From positions 3,100,001 to 3,164,000 of the forward strand of contig NZ_JAGJBY010000002.1 in the NCBI RefSeq assembly GCF_020010905.1: 64,000 nt of DNA. Reading direction: 5' to 3'. The notes under the pieces were generated by a model that was given only the letters and a program-made list of their open reading frames with translations, ran no database searches and was not told the origin of the DNA. Source of the DNA: Streptomyces acidiscabies. GTDB lineage: Bacteria > Actinomycetota > Actinomycetes > Streptomycetales > Streptomycetaceae. The translations under genes were made by a program, and so were the position numbers. This document shows, one piece after another, positions 34,627 through 42,980 of this stretch; the stretch's first letter is position 1, and every line of letters starts with the position of its first letter.

Positions 34627-35454
34627 GTGCCTCGCCGGATCAGCTACACCGAACCCAGCGCCACCACCATGTTCAGCCCGCTGCAACTGCGCCCGCGGAT
34701 GCTGCTGAGCCACGTCGCGTCGGGGGTCTCCCGCTGGCTCGCCGAGTACGTCACCCCGTTCCCGTCGATGGTGGACACCTACCGCAGCGCGGTCGTGGTC
34801 ACTTCGGTGCGTATCGACTACGCCACCCCCTGCCCGGGGTTCTCCGACGCGCCCTGGCTGACCGTCCGATTCGGTCTCCGCGTCGATCCCAGCGGGGAGC
34901 GGATGCACGCGGAGACCGACTGCACGGCCGACGGTCGGCCCGTCGCGCAGGTCTCCACCACGATGCGCGTCCTCGTGGTGGCCGACGGCGACAGCCTGTC
35001 CGCGAGCCCCGGTGTCCTGCACCCCGAACTCCGCAAGGCGTTCACCCCGGCCGAGACCGTCGCCACGCCGCGCCCGCCCGACCTGTCTCCCGGAGGGGCG
35101 ACGGTCGTACTGCCGCCCCGGGAATGGCACACGTTCATCAGCCGCAGCCATGCCGAGGTCGCCGACCAGTGGTCGTTCATCGAGATGATCGAACTGGCCA
35201 CCCAGGCCCGGGACCGGCTGTTCGCCGAGAAACTCCACGCCCCGCTGCCGCCCCGCCAGGTGATCGGCACCCCGACGCGCACCCTGCACGCCGTCTTCCG
35301 CCGCCCGATGTTCGTGTACGACCCCTGCGTGGTCACCACTTCCGCCCACCGTGCCCCCGGCGCTTCCGGCCTGTACTTCCACCACGAGATCGGTCCCCCC
35401 GACTCCCCGCAGCCCCACCTGACCGTCCGGGAGACCCTCGATCCCACGGACTGA
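34627..35454 (+). CDS. Putative hotdog-fold (AfsA/thioesterase-like) protein
   Basis: This 275-residue protein was not recognised with certainty. Its two halves each look like a hotdog unit: first SVRIDYATPCPGF... with WLTVRFGLRVDPSG and VAQVSTTMRVLVV; second EVADQWSFIEMIELATQARDRL, which resembles the central helix of AfsA-like and thioesterase hotdogs, followed by LHAVFRRPMFVYD. Such folds act on acyl-CoA or acyl-carrier thioesters. The GTG at 34627 starts 2 bp after the carrier stop, so the genes are coupled. An acyl thioester or thiocarboxylate reaction together with the neighbours is inference. Confidence 0.55.
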   Translation: MPRRISYTEPSATTMFSPLQLRPRMLLSHVASGVSRWLAEYVTPFPSMVDTYRSAVVVTSVRIDYATPCPGFSDAPWLTVRFGLRVDPSGERMHAETDCTADGRPVAQVSTTMRVLVVADGDSLSASPGVLHPELRKAFTPAETVATPRPPDLSPGGATVVLPPREWHTFISRSHAEVADQWSFIEMIELATQARDRLFAEKLHAPLPPRQVIGTPTRTLHAVFRRPMFVYDPCVVTTSAHRAPGASGLYFHHEIGPPDSPQPHLTVRETLDPTD

Positions 35455-35677
35455 CGAGCCGGGCGTCCACGTGCCGCGCGCAACTCTGCTGGAACAGTGG
35501 CGTGTTGGCGGTAGTACGCGTTCCTGTGTTCGACCCGGCCGAAAACCCCTGCCGCCGCCGAAAAACGCTTGGACGCCGGCCCCGCCCGCGCGGGAGACTT
35601 CCCGTTCCTCCTCCGATTTGTCCCGCTTGCGCGTGCCGTTTTTCGCGTGCCCGGGGCCTGAGCGATGCAGGGACGGG

Positions 35678-37480
35678 ATGAATACGGCTGAATCACGCAA
35701 GGGCGCGGTGATGCTCGCCCTTCGGTACTACGGACGGGAGTTGGGACGGCTGAAATGGCTGGCGCTGCCGGCGTTGCTGCTGCCCGCGCTGGGGAACGCG
35801 GGCATCAACTACGTGGCGCCGCTGGTGGTGGCGAAACTGGTGGGGCGGATCGCGGACGACGGGGATGTGGTCGTCTCGACCGCGCTGCCGTACGTCGTGG
35901 GGTTCGCCGTCGTGATGCTGACGGCCGAGGTGCTGTGGCGGATCGGCATCCACTGCCTGAACCGGGTCGACGCGCTCGGCATCGAGAACCTGTACGTCGT
36001 CGGCATGGACGAACTCTTCGCGAAGGACGCCGCGTTCTTCCACGACAACTTCGCGGGGTCCCTCACCAAACGGGTGTTGAGTTTCGCCGGGCGGTTCGAG
36101 GATTTCGCGGACACGCTGGCTTTCGAGATCGTGGGGAGCCTCGTACCGCTGGTGTTCGGGTCGATCGTGCTGTGGCAGTACGAACCCTGGCTCGTCGTCT
36201 GCCTGTTGACGATGATCGTGCTCACGGCCGTCGGGGTGACGCCGCTGATCCGGCGCAGGCAGCGGCTCGTCGCCCAGCGCGAGGAGGCGATCGCCCGGGT
36301 GTCGGGGCACGTCGCCGACAGCCTCATGAACATGGACACCGTGCGTGCCTTCGCCGCCGAGGAGCGCGAGGCCGCCGAACACCGGGTGCGGGTCGCGGAG
36401 TCGAAGCGGCTGACGCTGAGGTCGTGGGACTACGGGAACCTGCGCATCGACACGTTCGTCGCGCCGATGTCCGTCCTCACCAACGCACTCGGTCTGCTGC
36501 TCGCGGTCACGCTGGCCGGGGGCGGGCACAGTGTCGAGGGCGTCATCGTGGCGTTCATGTACTTCATGAGCGCCACGCGCATCATGTTCGACTTCAACCG
36601 GATCTACCGGCGCATGGAAGGTTCCATGACCGAGGCGGCGCAGTTCACCGAGCTGCTGCTCACTTCGCCGACCGTCGTCGACCCGCCCACCCCGGAAGCG
36701 CTGGCGCCGCGCTCCGCCGACGTCCGCTTCGAGCAGGTCACCTTCGCGCACGGCGGGGGCAACCCCCTCTTCGAGAAGCTCGACCTGGACGTGCCGAGCG
36801 GTACGAAGATCGGGCTGGTCGGCAGGTCCGGCGGCGGGAAGACGACGCTCACGCGGCTGCTGCTGCGGATGACCGACATCGACGGCGGACGCATCCTCGT
36901 CGGCGGCCAGGACATCAGCCGGCTGCGCCAGGCCGACCTGCGCGGCCTCATCGCGTACGTCCCGCAGGAACCCGCCATGTTCCACCGCAGCCTGCGCGAC
37001 AACATCGCCTTCGCCCGGCCCGACGCCACCGACGCGGACATCCGCCGCGCCGCCGAGGCCGCCCACGTCACGGAATTCGCCGACGGGCTGCCGGAGGGCT
37101 TCGACACGATGGTCGGCGAGCGGGGCGTCAAACTCTCCGGCGGCCAGCGCCAACGCGTCGCCCTGGCCCGGGCGATCCTGCGCGACGCGCCGATCCTGCT
37201 GCTCGACGAGGCGACGAGCGCGCTGGACTCCGAGAGCGAGGTCCTGGTGCAGGACGCGTTGTGGCGGCTCATGGAGGGCCGTACGACGCTGGTCGTCGCC
37301 CACCGGCTCAGCACCGTCGCCGGGATGGACCGGCTCGTCGTCCTCGACCGGGGGCGGATCATCGAGCAGGGGAGCCATGGGGAGCTGCTGGCGGCGGAGG
37401 GGGCGTACGCGAAGCTGTGGCAGCACCAGTCGGGCGGGTTCCTGGACGATACGGAGGAGCCGACGGGGGTGAGGGCGTGA
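35678..37480 (+). CDS. ABC exporter, fused permease-ATPase
   Basis: This 600-residue half-transporter has six membrane helices (residues about 25-300) and an ATPase domain: Walker A GRSGGGKTT, Q-loop YVPQEPAMF, signature LSGGQRQR, Walker B ILLLDEATSALD and H-loop VAHRLS. It probably works as a homodimer exporting lipid, peptide or drug-like substrates. The start ATG at 35678 has AGGGACGGG upstream. The 223-bp gap before it (35455-35677) has AT-rich patches but no gene I can support. It may be independent of the upstream three-gene cassette, so its cargo is unknown. Confidence 0.93.
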   Translation: MNTAESRKGAVMLALRYYGRELGRLKWLALPALLLPALGNAGINYVAPLVVAKLVGRIADDGDVVVSTALPYVVGFAVVMLTAEVLWRIGIHCLNRVDALGIENLYVVGMDELFAKDAAFFHDNFAGSLTKRVLSFAGRFEDFADTLAFEIVGSLVPLVFGSIVLWQYEPWLVVCLLTMIVLTAVGVTPLIRRRQRLVAQREEAIARVSGHVADSLMNMDTVRAFAAEEREAAEHRVRVAESKRLTLRSWDYGNLRIDTFVAPMSVLTNALGLLLAVTLAGGGHSVEGVIVAFMYFMSATRIMFDFNRIYRRMEGSMTEAAQFTELLLTSPTVVDPPTPEALAPRSADVRFEQVTFAHGGGNPLFEKLDLDVPSGTKIGLVGRSGGGKTTLTRLLLRMTDIDGGRILVGGQDISRLRQADLRGLIAYVPQEPAMFHRSLRDNIAFARPDATDADIRRAAEAAHVTEFADGLPEGFDTMVGERGVKLSGGQRQRVALARAILRDAPILLLDEATSALDSESEVLVQDALWRLMEGRTTLVVAHRLSTVAGMDRLVVLDRGRIIEQGSHGELLAAEGAYAKLWQHQSGGFLDDTEEPTGVRA

Positions 37481-37536
37481 GGTGAGGGGCGGGGGTGAGC
37501 GGCGGTTTCGAGGAGAGTCGCCCCCGAGTTGCCCCC

Positions 37537-37932
37537 TCAGCGTCGATTCCGCGCCTTGCTCCCCCTCGGCGCCTTCACGAACTGCATCTCCAGCGTGACC
37601 GGCGGCTCGGCCACTCCCGGGCCGCCCGCCTCTGCCCACGCGATGACCTCCTCCGTCGCGTCGTCGTCCGTGGCGAAGCCGATCCACACCGCCCGCGCCC
37701 CGGCGAGGCGCGCGGCGGTGGACGGCTGGACGACGAGGACGTTCGCCTGGTCGCAGGGCCCGAGGCAGTCGGTCGTACGGACCGTGAACGTACCGCCGGA
37801 CGAGGCGGCCGAGGCGCGGAGCCGGTCGAGCTGCCAGCCGTGGTCGAAGCCGGGGTGTTTGCGGCGGTCGCCGCAGCAGCAGCCCCTGCACACCACGACC
37901 GTGCAGGGGGCGCCGCGCTGGGAGGGGAACAT
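37537..37932 (-). CDS. Thioredoxin-like 2Fe-2S ferredoxin
   Basis: This 131-residue protein has the 2Fe-2S ferredoxin-like pattern of the thioredoxin-fold class: CTVVVCRGCCCGDRR at the N-terminus and TTDCLGPCDQANVLVV about 50 residues later supply the Cys ligands, followed by VWIGFATDD. A C-terminal tail is rich in Lys and Arg. The start at ATG 37932 lacks a clear ribosome site and lies 7 bp after the stop of the upstream DUF4916 gene on the same strand, suggesting coupled translation. The electron partner is unknown. Confidence 0.82.
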   Translation of the reverse strand: MFPSQRGAPCTVVVCRGCCCGDRRKHPGFDHGWQLDRLRASAASSGGTFTVRTTDCLGPCDQANVLVVQPSTAARLAGARAVWIGFATDDDATEEVIAWAEAGGPGVAEPPVTLEMQFVKAPRGSKARNRR

Positions 37933-37939
37933 CAGAACG

Positions 37940-38479
37940 TCAGGACGCCGAGAGGCCGACGTGCGCGAGGGCCTGGCGCAGCAGGAACCCGTGCCCGCCG
38001 GGCATCTCGCTCTGCACGGCCGGGGACGCGGCCTCCTGCGGCTCGAACCACACGAGGTCCAGCGCGTCTTGACGCGGCTGGCAGTCACCGGTCACCGGAA
38101 CGATGTACGCCAGCGACACCGCGTGTTGACGCGGATCGTGGTAAGGAGTGACGCCCTGCGTCGGGAAGTACTCGGCCACCGTGAACGGCTGGAGCGCGGC
38201 CGGCAGCCGGGGCAGCGCGACCGGCCCGAGGTCCTTCTCCAGGTTGCGCAGCAGGGCGTCGCGGACGCGCTCGTGGTGCAGGACCCGGCCCGAGACCAGG
38301 GTCCGGCTGACGTCGCCGTCCGGTCCGATGCGCAGGAGCAGGCCGATGCTGGTGATCTCGCCCCGCTCGTCCACGCGGACGGGCACGGCCTCGACGTACA
38401 GGATCGGCATCCGGGCGCGGGCCAGTTCCAGCTCGTCCTGGCTCAGCCAACCGGGCGTGGTCTCGGTCATGTCAGACAT
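37940..38479 (-). CDS. NUDIX-like DUF4916 protein
   Basis: This 179-residue protein begins MSDMTETTPGWLSQDELELARARMPILYVEAVPVRVD and fits the DUF4916 branch of NUDIX-like proteins (LLLRIGPDGDVSRTLVSGRV, LLRNLEKDLGP, HAVSLAYIVPVTGDCQ, ALDLVWFEP). The full NUDIX catalytic box is not evident, so hydrolase activity is doubtful. A second start, ATG 38470, would drop three residues. It is 15 bp after the amidohydrolase stop on the same strand and 7 bp before the ferredoxin. This suggests one transcript running from 41012 to 37537. Confidence 0.82.
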   Translation of the reverse strand: MSDMTETTPGWLSQDELELARARMPILYVEAVPVRVDERGEITSIGLLLRIGPDGDVSRTLVSGRVLHHERVRDALLRNLEKDLGPVALPRLPAALQPFTVAEYFPTQGVTPYHDPRQHAVSLAYIVPVTGDCQPRQDALDLVWFEPQEAASPAVQSEMPGGHGFLLRQALAHVGLSAS

Positions 38480-38494
38480 TGCTTGATCATACTT

Positions 38495-39607
38495 TCAGAA
38501 CCGGTCGGACAACCGGTAGACCCGGCGGGCGTTCTCCGCACCCGCCCACCGCGCGAGGCGCACCGCGTCGGGCGGACTCAGCTCGCCCGCGTCCACCCGG
38601 TCCTGGAGCAGATCCCCCAGACCCCGGCGGAACGCCAGCGCGCCGAGCGCGTAGAACTCGGCCAGACCGTACGCGTCGGAGCTGTACAGCAGCTTGCCGA
38701 ACGGTGTCATCTCCAGCGCCTCCGCCAGCACCGCCCGCGCCCGCACCGGCCCCACGTGGTGCAGCGTGAGCCCCACATCCAGGTACACCTGAGGAAACAC
38801 CGAGGTCAGATAGCTCGCCTGCCGCTGAAACGGCCAGCAGTGCAGCAGCAGCACCGGCACGTCCCCCGGAACCGCACGCAGCCAGTCGGTCAGCAGACTC
38901 GGGTCCACCTGATGCAGCCGGATGTCCCTGTCCCCGAACCCGGTGTGCAGCTGGAGCGGCAGTCTCAGGTCGACGGCCGTCCACAGCAGATGCCGGACGA
39001 GTACGGGGTTGTCGAGGCGACCCGCGTCCCCGAACCACTCCCGGGCGGCCCGTTCGATCTCCTGCGCGGCCGGGCGTGTCGGCGCGAGAGCGAACCCGGT
39101 GCGGTAGGCGGCCACCGACTTGACGCCGACGACTCCCGGGGCGCGCACGGCGTCGTGCACGGCCCGCGTGAACTCCTCGGCGTAGGCGCTCGGTTCGACT
39201 CCCCGCGCCTTCAACTCCTCGGCGACGGTCTCCAGCCGGACCACCTCGTACGTGGTCGTCCGCCCGGCGTCGGCGAGTTCGGCCGGGGTGGTGAGGGGGA
39301 GCGGGGTGTGGCCGGTGTCGACGAGGTGGGCGCCGGTGCGGGAGGCGTGCAGGAAACGGCGGTTGACCTCCTCGGCGCCCAACTCGGCGCGCCGGTCCAG
39401 GTATTCGTCCGGCGGCGCGTGCGGCGGGAGGTCCAGGACGGGCGCGCAGTGGCGCCGTACCGCGATGCCCGTCGGGGTGTCGAAGGGGGTGATGCCGCCC
39501 TCGGTGAGCAGGGACTCGAAGGCGGGGCGGGTCAGGTCGTGGGCGGTCACGCCGTGGCAGTGGTGGTCCACCAACTCCAGTTCGGCGAGCGCCTCGTGGA
39601 CCCGCAT
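38495..39607 (-). CDS. Amidohydrolase (FluG N-domain-like)
   Basis: This 370-residue TIM-barrel hydrolase starts VHEALAELELVDHHCHGV, with the metal-binding HxH near residue 16. It has LRLPLQLHTGFGDRD, VLLLHCWPF and LLYSSDAYGLAEFYALG supplying later metal ligands. It follows the glutamine synthetase-like gene after a single base, so the two are made together. The same pair of domains is fused in fungal FluG. A role in splitting or making gamma-glutamyl amides is likely; the exact substrate is unknown. Confidence 0.88.
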   Translation of the reverse strand: MRVHEALAELELVDHHCHGVTAHDLTRPAFESLLTEGGITPFDTPTGIAVRRHCAPVLDLPPHAPPDEYLDRRAELGAEEVNRRFLHASRTGAHLVDTGHTPLPLTTPAELADAGRTTTYEVVRLETVAEELKARGVEPSAYAEEFTRAVHDAVRAPGVVGVKSVAAYRTGFALAPTRPAAQEIERAAREWFGDAGRLDNPVLVRHLLWTAVDLRLPLQLHTGFGDRDIRLHQVDPSLLTDWLRAVPGDVPVLLLHCWPFQRQASYLTSVFPQVYLDVGLTLHHVGPVRARAVLAEALEMTPFGKLLYSSDAYGLAEFYALGALAFRRGLGDLLQDRVDAGELSPPDAVRLARWAGAENARRVYRLSDRF

Positions 39608-39608
39608 G

Positions 39609-41012
39609 TCAGTAGGCCCAGCGGTAGGCGGCGGCGATCTGCTCGCCGTCCAGGCCCTGGACGGCGTCGAGTTCGCCCGCGCGGACCGCGAGCACGGCGT
39701 CCGCGAGGTGCGGGCCGAGGGCGGCGCGCACGACTTTGTCCTCCCGGAACTCGGCGATGGCCTCGGCGAGGGAGGTGGGCAGTCGGCGAACTCCCTTTTC
39801 GTGGGCCTCGGCCGGGGTCAGCGTGGCGGGGTTGCCCGTCGTCTCCTCCGGGAGGGTCCTCTGCGCCGCGAGTCCGTCGAGCCCGGCGGCGATCAGGCCG
39901 GTCAGTGCCGCGTACGGGTTCGCGGCCAGGTCGACCGGCTTCACCTCCAGGTTGGCCTGCTCGGCGCGGTGGCCCTTCGTGCCGGGGACCAGACGGACGG
40001 CCGTCTCCCGCGTCTCCAGGCCCCACGCGGTGAACACCCCCGCCCACTGGGACGGTTTGAGCCGCAGGTAGCTCGCCGGACTGGGCGCGGTGAGCGCCAT
40101 CAGTGCGGGCAGGTGCGCGAGGACACCGGCTGCGAACGACTCCGCCTCCGGGGTCAGGCCGTGCCTGCGGTCGCCGCCCGTGTGCAGGTTGCGGCCCTCG
40201 CGCCATGCGGAGAGGTGGACGTGGCCGCCGTTGCCGACCCCCGTCGCCGCCACCGCCGGGGCGAACGAGACGCGCAGACCGTGGTGCCCCGCGACCGCGC
40301 GGATCGTCTGCCGGGTCAGCACGCAGCGGTCGGCCGCCGCGACCGGGTCCGCCGCGCCCACCGAGATCTCGAACTGGCCCGCCGCGTACTCCGGATGGAC
40401 CTGGTCCACGTCCAACTCCTGCGCCGCGCACGCCTCCAGCAGGTCCGCGAGGAACGCGCCCAGCTCCACCTGGCGCGTCGCCCCGTACGCCGGAGCCGTC
40501 GTCGCCGGCACGAACTCGCCGGGGGCCGCCGTGCCCAGGCCCAGCATCCACTCGACCTCGATCGCCGCGCGGAAGGCCACGCCGTGGTCGAGGGCCGCGC
40601 GCTCGGTGATCCGGCGCAGGGCCGTGCGGGAACAGCCCGGGTGCGGTTCGCCGTCCTGCGTGATGCGGTCGACCGGCGCCCACGCCCAGCCGGGCTGCGC
40701 GGCCAGCACCGTCAGCAGGTCCAGGTCCGGGTAGAGGCGCAGGTCGCCGTCCGGGGAGCCGAGGACGTCCGTCGTGGCGATGTGGTCGTTCGCGAGGAAC
40801 GTGTCGAACACCGGCGACATGCCCACGCCCCAGGCCGCGGCGGCGGGGAGCTTCGCCGTGGGGACCGTCTTCACGCGGTGCACGCCGGCCGTGTCCACGT
40901 ATGCGAGGACGACGCCGTGCACCTTCCGGGCGGCCAGGGTCTCGGCGAGGGACACGGCCCGCTCGACGTCCCCCGGCCTGCCGCCGGGGATCGGGTCGGT
41001 GAGGGTGGTCAT
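39609..41012 (-). CDS. Glutamine synthetase-like ligase (GlnA3/GlnA4 type)
   Basis: This 467-residue protein has the GS fold but not the length or motifs of GlnA1: ALDHGVAFRAAIEVEWMLG (metal Glu), GQFEISVGAADPVAAADRC, FAPAVAATGVGNGGHVHLS (ATP and ammonium site) and ANLEVKPVDLAANPYAAL. Streptomycete relatives ligate glutamate to polyamines or ethanolamine rather than ammonia. The adjoining amidohydrolase supports a gamma-glutamyl pathway. The ATG at 41012 has GAGGAG upstream. Which amine is used cannot be told from sequence. Confidence 0.88.
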   Translation of the reverse strand: MTTLTDPIPGGRPGDVERAVSLAETLAARKVHGVVLAYVDTAGVHRVKTVPTAKLPAAAAWGVGMSPVFDTFLANDHIATTDVLGSPDGDLRLYPDLDLLTVLAAQPGWAWAPVDRITQDGEPHPGCSRTALRRITERAALDHGVAFRAAIEVEWMLGLGTAAPGEFVPATTAPAYGATRQVELGAFLADLLEACAAQELDVDQVHPEYAAGQFEISVGAADPVAAADRCVLTRQTIRAVAGHHGLRVSFAPAVAATGVGNGGHVHLSAWREGRNLHTGGDRRHGLTPEAESFAAGVLAHLPALMALTAPSPASYLRLKPSQWAGVFTAWGLETRETAVRLVPGTKGHRAEQANLEVKPVDLAANPYAALTGLIAAGLDGLAAQRTLPEETTGNPATLTPAEAHEKGVRRLPTSLAEAIAEFREDKVVRAALGPHLADAVLAVRAGELDAVQGLDGEQIAAAYRWAY

Positions 41013-41317
41013 AGAGGGCGCTCCTCGGGCAAGTCGGGCTTTCGGGCCAGGGTTTCACGTCCGGGGGGTGGGGGTGGGGTGTGGTCGTTGCGCGGGGGGC
41101 TTGTGGCGTGGGGTGTTTGTGGTGCGGGGTGCTCGTGGTGCCCAGGTCCGGTGGGCCTCGTGCCTGTGCCGGTTCGTGCCGGTGGCGTCCGGTGGTGGAG
41201 TTCACCCGTACCGGTGTCGTGCTGTGCCGGGGTGTTCCCGCCGGTGGGACGGGGCGGGGGGCTTTTGGGTGCCCCGGTAGTCTGACAATCGGACCGCCTC
41301 CGTACAGAAAGCAGGAC
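41013..41317 (+). other. Divergent intergenic region, GT-rich
   Basis: This 305-bp gap between the glutamine synthetase-like and HAD genes holds no gene I can support. Most of it is G/T-rich and loosely repetitive (GGGGTG and CGTGGTGC-like words from 41060 to 41270). TAGTCTGACAAT near 41278 may be the HAD -10 region. Confidence 0.5.
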
Positions 41318-42190
41318 ATGCCCTCCTCCGCCGCGCCCCATCTCGCCCCGACCGAGCCGTCCGCCCCCGCCGCCGACATCCGGCTGATCGTCACCGACAT
41401 GGACGGCACGCTCCTCGACGACGACAAACGGCCGCCTCAGGGCCTCGCGGACATGCTGGGCCTGCTCCGCGAGCGCGGCATCCTCTTCAGCCCGGCCAGC
41501 GGACGCCAGTACGCCACCCTGGAGCGCGACTTCACCGGCCTCGCCGACGGCATGGTCTTCATCGCCGAGAACGGCACCTACGTCGTCCGCGACGGCCGCG
41601 AACTCAGCTCCGACCCGCTGGATCCCGCCGTCGCCGCCGAGGTCGTCCACACCGTACGGCGGCTCGCCGCGGCCGGGGTCGACGTGGGTGTCGTCGTCTG
41701 CGGCAAGCGGTCCGCTTACGTCGAGCAGACCGACGCACCCTTCCTCGCCGAGGTACGCAGCTACTACCTGCGCAACGAGATCGTCGAGGACGTCACCACC
41801 GTCGACGACGACATCATCAAGGTCGCCCTCTACTCCTTCGGCTCCGCCGAGCAAACCGTCGCCCCCGCGCTCGCCGCCTTCGCCGAGGCCCACCAGGTCG
41901 TCGTCTCCGGCGAACACTGGGTCGACATCATGAACCGCACCGCCAACAAGGGCGCCGCCCTCCGCCGCCTTCAGGGGGAACTCGGCATCACCCCGGCCCA
42001 GACCATGGTCTTCGGCGACTACCTCAATGACCTGGAGATGCTCGACGCCGCCGAGTGGTCCTTCGCGATGACCGGCGCCCACCCCGACGTGATACGCCGG
42101 GCCCGCCACCTCGCCCCCTCCAACAACGACAACGGCGTCCTGCGCACCATCGCCCGCGTCCTCGACCTCGGTCCCGACGCCGCCCGCTAG
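41318..42190 (+). CDS. HAD-superfamily IIB (Cof-type) phosphatase
   Basis: This 290-residue phosphatase has motif I VTDMDGTLLDDD (nucleophile Asp), LFSPASGRQYATLE (motif II), a C2B cap, KVALYSF and motif III/IV FGDYLNDLEMLDAAEWSFAM. Cof-type enzymes dephosphorylate sugar phosphates, PLP or flavin precursors. The start ATG at 41318 is preceded by AGCAGGAC. Its TAG stop shares the CTAG tetranucleotide with the TAG of the response regulator on the other strand, so the two genes abut tail-to-tail with no space for a terminator. Confidence 0.92.
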   Translation: MPSSAAPHLAPTEPSAPAADIRLIVTDMDGTLLDDDKRPPQGLADMLGLLRERGILFSPASGRQYATLERDFTGLADGMVFIAENGTYVVRDGRELSSDPLDPAVAAEVVHTVRRLAAAGVDVGVVVCGKRSAYVEQTDAPFLAEVRSYYLRNEIVEDVTTVDDDIIKVALYSFGSAEQTVAPALAAFAEAHQVVVSGEHWVDIMNRTANKGAALRRLQGELGITPAQTMVFGDYLNDLEMLDAAEWSFAMTGAHPDVIRRARHLAPSNNDNGVLRTIARVLDLGPDAAR

Positions 42191-42903
42191 ACCGGGTTCA
42201 CCTGCCCGTGCCGCCAGGCCCACGCGGCGATCTCCACCCGGTTCCTCGTCCCCAACTTCACCTGCACGCTGGAGAGATGCGTCTTTACCGTGGACAAGGA
42301 GACGAACAGCTCGGTCGCGATCTCCGCGTTCGTCCTTCCCAGCGCCACCAGTCGTACGACCTCCAGCTCCCGGTCCGTGAGCGGGTCGGCCGGCGAGGGC
42401 GCCGGCGCAGTGGATCTGGCGGCTCGGGTCTCCTCCTGCTGCGTCAGGTGCTTCAGCAGCCGGACCGTCACCGACGGCGACACCAGTGAGTCGCCCGCCG
42501 CTGCCGCCCGTACCGCCTCCGCGAGCAGCGTCGGCCCCGAGTCCTTCAGCAGGAACCCGCAGGCCCCACCCCGCAGCGCCCCGTACACGTACTCGTCGAG
42601 GTCGAACGTCGTCACCACGACGACCCTCAGCGGATCCTCCACGCCCGGCCCCGCCAGCAGCCGCGTCGCCTCCAGGCCGTCCAGCCTCGGCATCCGGATG
42701 TCCAGCAGACACACGTCCGGCCGCAGCTGCCGGGCCAGTGTCACCGCTTCCTCCCCGTCCGCCGCCTCCGCGACCACCGTCATGTCCGGCTGCGCGTCCA
42801 GGAAGAACCGGAATCCCGTACGCACCATCTCCTGGTCGTCGGCGATCAACACCCTGATCGGGGCGGCGGGGTTCGGCGTCGGGGCGGGGGAGGGGGCGAT
42901 CAT
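42187..42903 (-). CDS. NarL-family response regulator
   Basis: This protein of about 238 residues has a receiver domain (IRVLIADDQEMVRTGFRFFL; phospho-acceptor Asp in DVCLLDIRMPRLDG; Lys in FLLKDSG) and a LuxR helix-turn-helix (LTDRELEVVRLVALGRTNAEIATELFVSLSTVKTHLSSV). The cognate kinase is probably the HisKA_3 protein at 45089, 2.2 kb away. The start is uncertain: ATG 42903 or ATG 42915, neither with good ribosome-site spacing. Immediately upstream lies a 627-bp tandem array, so its promoter may be disturbed or lie in the repeats. Confidence 0.9.
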   Translation of the reverse strand: MIAPSPAPTPNPAAPIRVLIADDQEMVRTGFRFFLDAQPDMTVVAEAADGEEAVTLARQLRPDVCLLDIRMPRLDGLEATRLLAGPGVEDPLRVVVVTTFDLDEYVYGALRGGACGFLLKDSGPTLLAEAVRAAAAGDSLVSPSVTVRLLKHLTQQEETRAARSTAPAPSPADPLTDRELEVVRLVALGRTNAEIATELFVSLSTVKTHLSSVQVKLGTRNRVEIAAWAWRHGQVNPV

Positions 42904-42980
42904 GGGACAGATCATGCCTCAAGGGGAGGGTGGGGGCGGGCGTGCGCCTTGGCGGGGGTTCGAGGGAGTGGGGGAGGCGG

